DNA of 64,000 bases. Source: Bacillus cabrialesii (lineage in GTDB: Bacteria > Bacillota > Bacilli > Bacillales > Bacillaceae). A program made the translations under genes and the position numbers. The stretch lies in the NCBI RefSeq assembly GCF_004124315.2, contig NZ_CP096889.1, forward strand, positions 2,215,001 through 2,279,000, written 5' to 3'. Of this stretch, positions 7,441 to 13,448 are shown in pieces. Under the pieces are notes generated by a model. It was not told where the DNA came from, did not search any database, and saw only the letters and a program-made list of their open reading frames with translations. Each line of letters starts with the position of its first letter. The stretch's first letter is position 1.

Positions 7441-8589
7441 TTGAATACCAATAAAAGAGTATTAATTTTGACTGCAAATTACGGAAATGGACATGTGCAG
7501 GTAGCCAAAACGCTTTATGAACAATGTGTGCGTCTCGGCTTTCAGCATGTAACAGTTTCTAATTTGTACCAAGAGTCAAATCCGATTGTTTCAGAGGTAA
7601 CTCAATACCTCTATTTAAAAAGCTTCTCAATCGGGAAACAGTTTTATCGTTTGTTTTATTACGGAGTTGACAAAATCTATAATAAACGTAAATTCAATAT
7701 TTACTTTAAAATGGGAAATAAACGATTGGGCGAACTTGTCGATGAACATCAGCCCGATATTATTATTAATACATTTCCGATGATCGTCGTGCCGGAATAC
7801 AGACGCCGAACAGGAAGAGTCATCCCTACCTTTAACGTGATGACTGATTTTTGCCTTCATAAAATTTGGGTTCACGAGAACGTGGATAAATATTATGTGG
7901 CGACAGATTATGTGAAGGAAAAACTTCTGGAGATCGGCACTCATCCAAGCAATGTAAAAATCACCGGAATTCCAATCAGGCCGCAATTTGAAGAATCCAT
8001 GCCGGTGGAGCCAATATATAAAAAGTACAGTCTTTCACCAAACAAAAAAGTGCTTCTGATCATGGCAGGCGCCCACGGTGTATTAAAGAACGTAAAAGAG
8101 CTGTGCGAAAACCTTGTCAAAGATGATCATGTGCAAGTGGTTGTCGTGTGCGGAAAAAATACGGCTTTAAAAGAATCTTTAAGTGCGCTTGAAGCAGAAA
8201 ACGGTGACAAATTAAAGGTTCTTGGCTATGTGGAGCGCATTGATGAGCTGTTTCGAATCACAGATTGCATGATTACAAAACCTGGCGGCATTACTTTGAC
8301 AGAAGCAACTGCCATCGGTGTGCCTGTCATTCTGTACAAACCTGTTCCCGGCCAGGAAAAAGAAAACGCGAACTTCTTTGAAGACCGCGGAGCTGCCATC
8401 GTCGTGAACCGTCATGAAGAGATTCTCGAGTCGGTCACTTCCCTTCTCGCAGATGAAGCTACCCTACAGCGCATGAAGAAAAACATTAAGGACCTTCATT
8501 TAGAGAACTCATCTGAAGTGATTTTAGAGGATATCCTGAAGGAATCAGAAATGATGACTGCCAAACAAAAAGCCAAAGCGCTATCTTAA
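7441..8589 (+). CDS. ugtP: UgtP, processive diacylglycerol beta-glucosyltransferase
   Basis: 382 residues starting at TTG behind GAGGTG. It is a GT28/MurG-like enzyme: an N-terminal domain with ILTANYGNGHVQVAK at the acceptor side and a C-terminal UDP-sugar site around CMITKPGGITLTEATAIGVPVILYKPVPGQE. Family knowledge: it transfers glucose from UDP-glucose to diacylglycerol, making glycolipid anchors for lipoteichoic acid, and it links nutrient state to cell size by inhibiting FtsZ. It works at the inner face of the membrane without membrane spans. The 230 bp before it contain no gene and no promoter I would stand by. Confidence 0.95.
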   Translation: MNTNKRVLILTANYGNGHVQVAKTLYEQCVRLGFQHVTVSNLYQESNPIVSEVTQYLYLKSFSIGKQFYRLFYYGVDKIYNKRKFNIYFKMGNKRLGELVDEHQPDIIINTFPMIVVPEYRRRTGRVIPTFNVMTDFCLHKIWVHENVDKYYVATDYVKEKLLEIGTHPSNVKITGIPIRPQFEESMPVEPIYKKYSLSPNKKVLLIMAGAHGVLKNVKELCENLVKDDHVQVVVVCGKNTALKESLSALEAENGDKLKVLGYVERIDELFRITDCMITKPGGITLTEATAIGVPVILYKPVPGQEKENANFFEDRGAAIVVNRHEEILESVTSLLADEATLQRMKKNIKDLHLENSSEVILEDILKESEMMTAKQKAKALS

Positions 8590-8701
8590 TGATGTTCATA
8601 GAGAGCACACGAAAATCGTGTAGCTCTCTTATTTATATTCAGCCATATATAAAAGCGGTTACATTTTTTTATACCTTTTGAAAAATAAGCCGTTTCACAA
8701 C

Positions 8702-8730
8702 TTGACGGGTGCTCCCAGATGGTGTATAGT
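8702..8730 (+). promoter_or_regulatory. Sigma-A promoter of cspD
   Basis: TTGACG (8702-8707), 17-nt spacer, TATAGT (8725-8730). Transcription would start near 8737, giving an 85-nt leader. Confidence 0.85.
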
Positions 8731-8735
8731 TGAAC

Positions 8736-8796
8736 CATCATTTAACAATGAATCAAAGTTAAATGATGACAAAATTTTTTTTAGCACTCGGGTGCT
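8736..8796 (+). promoter_or_regulatory. Structured cspD 5' leader: two hairpins and a T run
   Basis: An 11-bp perfect inverted repeat (8736-8746 CATCATTTAAC with 8758-8768) begins almost at the predicted transcription start. After ACAAAA follow eight T residues (8775-8782) and then a second small hairpin AGCAC-TCGG-GTGCT (8783-8796). The SD AGGAGG (8815-8820 region) comes about 15 nt later. Long structured leaders are usual for cold-shock genes; the function of these two elements is inferred. Confidence 0.65.
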
Positions 8797-8821
8797 ACAG
8801 TACTAGGAGGAATTAAGCAAT

Positions 8822-9022
8822 ATGCAAAACGGTAAAGTAAAATGGTTCAACAACGAAAAAGGTTTCGGCTTCATTGAAGTTGAAGGCGGAGACGATGTAT
8901 TTGTTCACTTCACAGCTATCGAAGGAGATGGATACAAATCATTAGAAGAAGGACAAGAAGTTTCTTTTGAAATTGTCGAAGGTAATCGTGGACCTCAAGC
9001 TTCTAATGTTGTAAAACTCTAA
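8822..9022 (+). CDS. cspD: CspD, cold shock protein
   Basis: 66 residues, one complete cold-shock domain. The nucleic-acid-binding motifs RNP1 (KGFGFIEV) and RNP2 (VFVHF) are intact, as is the MQNGKVKWFNNEKGFGF start. Such proteins bind single-stranded RNA and act as RNA chaperones after cold shock and in stationary phase. A near-consensus SD (TAGGAGGAATTAAGCAA before ATG) fits high expression. Confidence 0.97.
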   Translation: MQNGKVKWFNNEKGFGFIEVEGGDDVFVHFTAIEGDGYKSLEEGQEVSFEIVEGNRGPQASNVVKL

Positions 9023-9053
9023 ACTCAATACATGATGATGAGATGACAAATAG

Positions 9054-9075
9054 AGGAGAGGCATTCGCCTCTCCT
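9054..9075. terminator. Shared terminator of convergent cspD and degR
   Basis: A 9-bp perfect stem AGGAGAGGC / GCCTCTCCT with loop ATTC, overlapping the degR stop. T runs on both sides are weak (TATTTGATTTT). Confidence 0.7.
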
Positions 9076-9256
9076 ATTTGATTTTCATCTGGATTTCAAT
9101 CGCCAAAATATTTTGTTTGCACCTCTGTTCAATCTCTTCAACATGCTTCTCCATTGACGGCTTCCCTCTTTTCGCGATATCCGCCAGTTCTTCTAAATCA
9201 CTGTATATTTCTATAAATGTTTTGTGAAGGATCGACTTCAAGTCTTTATCATCCAT
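9074..9256 (-). CDS. degR: DegR, regulator of degradative enzymes
   Basis: 60 residues, rich in charged residues, predicted mostly helical (MDDKDLKSILHKTFIEIYSDLEELADIAK...). Family knowledge: DegR stabilises phosphorylated DegU and so raises secreted protease production. The start MDDKD follows GAAGGGG; a frame beginning eight codons earlier would include that SD. The upstream GAAA-N15-GCCGATAT matches a sigma-D promoter, fitting the known flagellar-sigma control. Confidence 0.92.
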   Translation of the reverse strand: MDDKDLKSILHKTFIEIYSDLEELADIAKRGKPSMEKHVEEIEQRCKQNILAIEIQMKIK

Positions 9257-9327
9257 AGCTGCGTTCCCCTTCTCTGCCAAGATACCTCAAATAGTAAAAC
9301 AGTCCTATTTATTCTGGTTCAATAGTT

Positions 9328-9354
9328 ATATCGGCTTATTTTCATTTTATTTTC
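9328..9354 (-). promoter_or_regulatory. Sigma-D promoter of degR
   Basis: Read on the minus strand, the -10 element GCCGATAT (9335-9328) is a perfect sigma-D -10. Fifteen nucleotides upstream is GAAA, one mismatch from the TAAA -35. The leader to degR would be about 65 nt. Confidence 0.75.
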
Positions 9355-9411
9355 TATTTTGGTACATAAATTTCAAAAAAACTCTGCAAAATAATTGCGG
9401 AGGTGTTTTTT

Positions 9412-9681
9412 GTGACATCAGAATTTCATGATGAGGATCAGACTGGCTTTACGGATAAGCGGCAGCTGGAACTAGCGGTGGAAACAGCGCAGAAAACGAC
9501 AGGAGCTGCGACAAGAGGCCAAAGCACAACATTAGTTGATTCCGCATATCAAGCCATTGAGGATGCAAGAGAATTGTCACAATCTGAAGAGCTGGCAGCT
9601 CTCGATGATCCTGAATTTGTTCAGCAGCAACAGCAGCTGCTGGATGATAGCCAGCATCAGCTTGATGAATTCAAAGAATAA
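9412..9681 (+). CDS. ypzA: YpzA, small acidic Gln/Asp-rich protein
   Basis: 89 residues starting at GTG behind GGAGGTG (9400-9406). The sequence is strongly acidic, with a central helix-prone part and a glutamine-rich tail (DPEFVQQQQQLLDDSQHQ). There is no signal peptide, membrane span or catalytic motif. It is conserved in this position in the B. subtilis group; a sporulation context is likely but not proven by the sequence. Terminator follows immediately. Confidence 0.8.
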   Translation: MTSEFHDEDQTGFTDKRQLELAVETAQKTTGAATRGQSTTLVDSAYQAIEDARELSQSEELAALDDPEFVQQQQQLLDDSQHQLDEFKE

Positions 9682-9704
9682 AAACCGCAGCTTCTGCGGT
9701 TTTT
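9681..9704. terminator. Bidirectional terminator between ypzA and ypeQ
   Basis: AAAACCGCAG-CTT-CTGCGGTTTTT: compact GC stem with A run on one side and T run on the other, used by convergent ypzA and ypeQ. Confidence 0.85.
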
Positions 9705-9709
9705 ATTTT

Positions 9710-9892
9710 TTAGCGATTGGTTAAGACATCGCCGTATGCTTTCAGTTTTTCACCAACCGTACATTTATTAATACAAAATGAATGTGCATAAGTTTTGCCA
9801 AATTCCTTCCGAAACTGCTTCTTAATAAAACAGTCTTTGCAATATTCATCTTGCAGTTCGGTCAGTTCTTTAAAGATCATTTTCTTATCCAA
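9710..9892 (-). CDS. ypeQ: YpeQ, small four-cysteine zinc-finger-like protein
   Basis: 60 residues from a TTG start. Two cysteine pairs, YCKDCF and FCINKC, about 20 residues apart, form a likely zinc-binding site. The SD GGAG lies within the end of ypeP; it is 9 nt before the TTG but directly abuts an ATG three codons earlier (9901), so TTG is preferred. It overlaps ypeP and is probably translated coupled to it. Function unknown; pairing with an RNase H-like protein hints at a nucleic-acid role, as inference. Confidence 0.8.
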   Translation of the reverse strand: MDKKMIFKELTELQDEYCKDCFIKKQFRKEFGKTYAHSFCINKCTVGEKLKAYGDVLTNR

Positions 9893-10565
9893 TATCGTCA
9901 TCTCCGTTACGGTCTAATTTCATGTGGCTTTCTACGAATTGATGGGATAGAATTTTTTTAGCGAGGCCGTCAGCTTCCTGGTTGTCTTTCCGCTGTATGG
10001 TTTCGTAGGTTGGGGTAAGCTTCAGCGATTCAAGGAGTGCTTCTATTTTGTCCAGCCATTCATTATGCGACGGATCATAGCAAGGCCAGCTGCCGTCAAG
10101 CTGATTCAGCACAACAAGTGAGTCCCCTTTGATCGTAATTGAATTTCTGCTTGCCCCAAGCTCTCTTACTTCTCTTATTGCTTCATATAGCGCCGCGTAT
10201 TCAGCTTCATTATTGGTTTTCAGCCGGAAGCTTTTATTTTTTCTCAAGCGGTGCCGGATTCCTCCCAATGAATAATAAATGACGATTCCGAGTCCGGCCA
10301 GTTCGCTCTCCTTATCGAAACTGCCATCAAAATAAACAGTAATGTCATCAGGCTCTTGAGCAAGCTCCTCTGTCAGCTTTTCCAATTCCTTCAGCGTCCA
10401 GCTGCCGCCTTTCTCGTCTTCGAACTTGAGCTCTTTCATGTATGGAAAACGGCCTAGTTCTCTGGCGAGCATACGTGCCTGCTGTGCTGTCAGCCAGTCT
10501 TCGCCCAAAAATGAGACGGATCCCGTTCCTTTTGCTTCTATTTTCATATGCGGTCTGAGTTTCAT
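9885..10565 (-). CDS. ypeP: YpeP, RNase HI-like protein
   Basis: 226 residues. The C-terminal two thirds (about 95-215) are an RNase H domain with four candidate active-site acids: VYFDGSFD, NNEAEYAAL, IKGDSLVV and NQEADGLAKK. The N-terminal part (about 1-90) is an extension of unknown fold. The start MKLRPHMKIEAKG follows AAGGTGAT; the longer frame reaches into the divergent ypdP region without SD. It shares an operon with ypeQ. A second RNase H-like gene, ypdQ, lies 0.8 kb away on the other strand. Activity on RNA/DNA hybrids is uncertain. Confidence 0.85.
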   Translation of the reverse strand: MKLRPHMKIEAKGTGSVSFLGEDWLTAQQARMLARELGRFPYMKELKFEDEKGGSWTLKELEKLTEELAQEPDDITVYFDGSFDKESELAGLGIVIYYSLGGIRHRLRKNKSFRLKTNNEAEYAALYEAIREVRELGASRNSITIKGDSLVVLNQLDGSWPCYDPSHNEWLDKIEALLESLKLTPTYETIQRKDNQEADGLAKKILSHQFVESHMKLDRNGDDDIG

Positions 10566-10647
10566 TACAATCACCTTACCATTCATTAGTAGCCGGGCTT
10601 GTGCTATAATCAAACCAATCTTACCCCGGAAAGGAAGCTTTTTCATT

Positions 10648-11337
10648 TTGTTTAATAATTCGTTTTGGATCATTTTTGCGATCATTCATTTTATCATTGT
10701 TCTTTTATTTTATAAAGGATTTGGCAAAATGGGACTATTTGTTTGGATCGGTTTTGCGACAGTCTGCGCCAACCTTCAAGTCGTCAAAACAGTCGAACTG
10801 TTTGGCCTAACAGCAACGCTCGGGAATGTGATGTACGGCACAATCTTTTTTGCGACAGATGTGCTGAATGAAAAATACGGACCTGCTGAAGCCAGAAAAG
10901 CGGTATGGCTCGGATTCTCAACGCTTCTGACTCTGACATTTGTCATGCAGGGCGTGCTGCTTTTCGATCCGGCTTCCAGCGACATGTCACAAACAGCGCT
11001 GGAAACGATTTTCGGATTCCTTCCACGAGTCGCGTTAGGAAGTCTGCTTGCCTTTATCTTCAGCCAAACGCTGGATGTTTATGTATATTCGGCGATTAGA
11101 AGGATATTTCCTTCAGATCGGCTTTTATGGCTTAGAAACGGCGGCAGTACAGCAGTCAGTCAGCTGTTTGATACATTTATATTTACTGGTGTCGCTTTTT
11201 TCGGCATTTATCCGGCAGGCGTTTGGTTTCATATTTTTATTTCTACATATTTGATTAAGTTTGCGGTATCTTTGATTTCATTGCCTTATGCTTATGCAGC
11301 CAAAAAAATGATACCGAATGATGAAAGGAGCTTATAA
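10648..11337 (+). CDS. ypdP: YpdP, YhhQ/VUT-family transporter (queuosine-precursor type)
   Basis: 229 residues, start TTG behind AAAGGAAG (10630-10637). About six hydrophobic segments, with family motifs ATVCANLQVVKTVELFG, GNVMYGTIFFATDVLNEKYG and QLFDTFIFTGVAFFG that mark the COG1738 (YhhQ) membrane transporters. E. coli YhhQ takes up queuosine precursors, so that is the best guess for the substrate. The stop overlaps the ypdQ start (TAATG), so the two are coupled. A longer upstream frame runs antisense through ypeP and is rejected. Confidence 0.85.
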   Translation: MFNNSFWIIFAIIHFIIVLLFYKGFGKMGLFVWIGFATVCANLQVVKTVELFGLTATLGNVMYGTIFFATDVLNEKYGPAEARKAVWLGFSTLLTLTFVMQGVLLFDPASSDMSQTALETIFGFLPRVALGSLLAFIFSQTLDVYVYSAIRRIFPSDRLLWLRNGGSTAVSQLFDTFIFTGVAFFGIYPAGVWFHIFISTYLIKFAVSLISLPYAYAAKKMIPNDERSL

Positions 11338-11735
11338 TGCCAACAGAAATATATGTAGACGGCGCAAGCGCCGGTAATCCCGGGCCTTCCGGTATCGGCA
11401 TTTTTATCAAACACGAAGGAAAAGCAGAAGCCTTCTCTATTCCAATCGGATTGCATACAAACCAGGAAGCGGAATTTCTTGCATTAATTGAAGGGATGAG
11501 GCTATGTGCAAGCCGCGGGTATCAATCTGTTTCCTTTCGAACCGATTCAGATATTGTGGAACGCGCAGCTGAGCTTGAAATGGTTAAAAATAAACTGTTT
11601 CACCCGTACGTGGAAGAAATTATCCGATTAAAAGCGGCCTTCCCTCTTTTTTTCATCAAATGGATACCGGGCAAGCAAAACCAAAAAGCCGATCAGCTGG
11701 CAAAAGAAGCGATTCGGCTGAATGATAAGAATTAA
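11337..11735 (+). CDS. ypdQ: YpdQ, RNase HI-like protein
   Basis: 132 residues, essentially one RNase H domain. The catalytic acids are present by motif: YVDGASAGNPGPSG, TNQEAEFLAL, FRTDSDIVE and NQKADQLAKE. It lacks the basic hybrid-binding protrusion typical of E. coli RNase HI, and I recall the B. subtilis protein being reported as inactive in RNase H assays, so its real substrate is open. GAAAGGAG is the SD and its ATG overlaps the ypdP stop by one base. Confidence 0.87.
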   Translation: MPTEIYVDGASAGNPGPSGIGIFIKHEGKAEAFSIPIGLHTNQEAEFLALIEGMRLCASRGYQSVSFRTDSDIVERAAELEMVKNKLFHPYVEEIIRLKAAFPLFFIKWIPGKQNQKADQLAKEAIRLNDKN

Positions 11736-11776
11736 ATCTCGATCATTTGTTCATCCTAATGGCGAGGTGAACAAAT

Positions 11777-11905
11777 ATGAAAAAGAAAGATAAAGGCCGG
11801 CTGACCGGCGGTGTGACTCCGCAAGGCGATCTGGAAGGCAATACACATACTGACCCTAAAACAGAGCTTGAGGAAAGAGCCAAAAAAAGCAATACAAAAC
11901 GCTAG
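11777..11905 (+). CDS. sspL: SspL, minor small acid-soluble spore protein
   Basis: 42 residues: MKKKDKGRLTGGVTPQGDLE...KKSNTKR. Highly charged and Gly/Lys-rich, typical of the minor spore-core SASP group made in the forespore. SD GGCGAGGTG at 11761-11769. A possible sigma-G promoter is AGAATT-N18-CATCCTA with the -10 at 11752-11758, giving a very short leader. Confidence 0.92.
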   Translation: MKKKDKGRLTGGVTPQGDLEGNTHTDPKTELEERAKKSNTKR

Positions 11906-11934
11906 AGAAGATCTTATACGATCTCTCTAGCGTT
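11898..11934. terminator. Terminator shared by sspL and fenA
   Basis: A long, nearly perfect stem (AACGCTAGAGAAGATC paired with GATCTCTCTAGCGTT) spans the sspL stop and the fenA stop. T runs are modest. Confidence 0.7.
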
Positions 11935-12804
11935 CAGCTTTTCGAGCATACGCTCAATTCCTTTGATTTGGTGGCGGCGAAGCATGTCAGCCGCCTGCTC
12001 CATTTGCAGGGTAAATAAAGCGTCTCTCAGTGTGCAGACCAGCGGCACAGAGCAATGAATTTCAGCAAGCTTCCTCGACATCTCCAAATCGCTCAAACCT
12101 TGCTGAATTTTCCCCTGCTGTCCCTTCGGAAGAAGAGAAAGATTCTCTAATAAACGGTCAATCGTTTCATATTCACGAATCAGTTTGTAGGCTGTTTTTT
12201 CTCCAATCCCTTTAACGCCAGGATAGTTATCACTGGAATCACCCATAAGCGCTTTAATATCAATCAAAGCCTTCGGCAGGACACCAGTTTCTTCATAAAA
12301 CGTCTCTTTTGTATAGACTTTATAATTTCCAATTCCTTTTTGGAGCAGGGCCACGCTTACTTTATCCGTTAACAACTGAAGTAAATCTCTGTCCCCTGTT
12401 ACGATCGTAATGTCGGCTTCATCCGCAAACAAAGCGGCAAGAGTTCCGATACAATCATCCGCTTCGTACCCGGCAAAACCGATATTCATAATCCCAAGCT
12501 CAGCTGCCGCTTCCTTTGCTAAATCAAACTGCGGAATCAGCTCCACAGGCGGTGCGCTGCGGTTCGCCTTATAATCTTGGAACATGTCATTTCGGTACGT
12601 TTTGCTTCCCATGTCCCAGCAGCAGACGACGTGTGTCGGCTGGAATGTTTCCATAGCTGTGATCAAATGCTTTAAAAATCCGTTGACACCGTTTGTCGGC
12701 ACTCCGCTGTCATTTATCATAAAGTTGCGATGCACGGCCGTGGCAAAAAACGCCCTGAATAAAAGAGCCATGCCGTCAACTAGCAATAGTTTATTATGTT
12801 TCAT
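11914..12804 (-). CDS. fenA: FenA (YpcP), 5'-3' exonuclease / flap endonuclease
   Basis: 296 residues, homologous to the 5'-nuclease domain of DNA polymerase I. Metal-binding acids appear in LLVDGMALLFRAF, CCWDMGSKTYR, GYEADDCIGTLA, VTGDRDLLQL and MGDSSDNYPGVKGIG; the last part is the helix-3-turn DNA-binding region. It removes flaps and RNA primers during Okazaki fragment maturation, backing up PolA. Monocistronic; ATG behind a GGGAGTTA-type SD. Confidence 0.93.
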   Translation of the reverse strand: MKHNKLLLVDGMALLFRAFFATAVHRNFMINDSGVPTNGVNGFLKHLITAMETFQPTHVVCCWDMGSKTYRNDMFQDYKANRSAPPVELIPQFDLAKEAAAELGIMNIGFAGYEADDCIGTLAALFADEADITIVTGDRDLLQLLTDKVSVALLQKGIGNYKVYTKETFYEETGVLPKALIDIKALMGDSSDNYPGVKGIGEKTAYKLIREYETIDRLLENLSLLPKGQQGKIQQGLSDLEMSRKLAEIHCSVPLVCTLRDALFTLQMEQAADMLRRHQIKGIERMLEKLNAREIV

Positions 12805-12860
12805 AAGATAACTCCCTCTTCTTTCATTCCTTCTATTTTACCATAAAGCAGCGCAAAAAT

Positions 12861-12896
12861 AAAAAACAGCATCTCTGTAATCAGAGATACTGTTTT
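12861..12896 (-). terminator. Terminator of the 48-aa gene (ypzF-like)
   Basis: AACAG-ATCTCTG / CAGAGAT-CTGTT stem with 4-nt loop and one mismatch; on the minus strand it ends in TTTTTTATTTTT. Confidence 0.8.
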
Positions 12897-12904
12897 GTGC
12901 ATGA

Positions 12905-13051
12905 TCAATCGTTGTGTCTTTTGTTACTGGCGATCAGCTTTTCAGCTTCGCGTCCTGCGTAAGAGTCAAAATGGGTTTGAAATCCGTTTTTCTTTTTTGC
13001 ATTGTTATTCGCCTGTGCGTTTCTGTTTCCCAGCTTTGTTCTGCCCAACAT
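12905..13051 (-). CDS. 48-residue basic, Asn/Lys-rich protein
   Basis: Starts MLGRTKLGNRNAQANNNAKKKNG behind AAGGGGGGATTC. Small, basic and asparagine-rich, with the look of a minor spore protein. It may correspond to ypzF of B. subtilis, but I am not certain of that name. It has a good SD and its own terminator. It is downstream of ypbS on the same strand, 74 nt away. No function can be given. Confidence 0.75.
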   Translation of the reverse strand: MLGRTKLGNRNAQANNNAKKKNGFQTHFDSYAGREAEKLIASNKRHND

Positions 13052-13125
13052 GAATCCCCCCTTACGTCGGATACATATAGTATATGCTTCCGGCAGAAGA
13101 TTCACTCGCGACAGGTTCATCCAGC

Positions 13126-13383
13126 TTACATACGGCTGACGTATTCCTTGACCATTTCTTTTGATACAAGGCGTCTTGTCGGTACGATGCCCTTTTTTGC
13201 GAGCTGATTCATTTGCTCGGTAATTTCATTAATCGCCTCTGTCGTAAAAGGCTCATCGTTTTTGCATTTCGAAACCGCTTCTTCAATGGCGATTTCACGC
13301 ATGTTTTCTAAACGCATAAATGCTTTGATATGCTCGTGCTGTTTTGATGAATGTGCTGAAATTGCTTTATGTACCTCTGACAT
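13126..13383 (-). CDS. ypbS: YpbS, DUF2533-type small protein
   Basis: 85 residues, charged and probably all-helical (MSEVHKAISAHSSKQHEHIKAFMRLENMREIAIEEAV...). No membrane segment, cysteine cluster or catalytic motif. The chosen ATG is preceded by GCGAGATGA, a mediocre SD; the open frame runs further upstream into dynA but has no better signal. Lies just downstream of dynA. Function unknown. Confidence 0.8.
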   Translation of the reverse strand: MSEVHKAISAHSSKQHEHIKAFMRLENMREIAIEEAVSKCKNDEPFTTEAINEITEQMNQLAKKGIVPTRRLVSKEMVKEYVSRM

Positions 13384-13448
13384 GAATCGTTCATCTCGCT
13401 TTTTTCTATTTAGTCTATCATGACTTGAAATACAAGCCAACTGAATTT

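Noticed and set aside
10426..10647. Extended N-terminus for ypdP
   Set aside because: The extra 74 codons are antisense to ypeP; AAAGGAAG and a TTG at 10648 give the family-length membrane protein.
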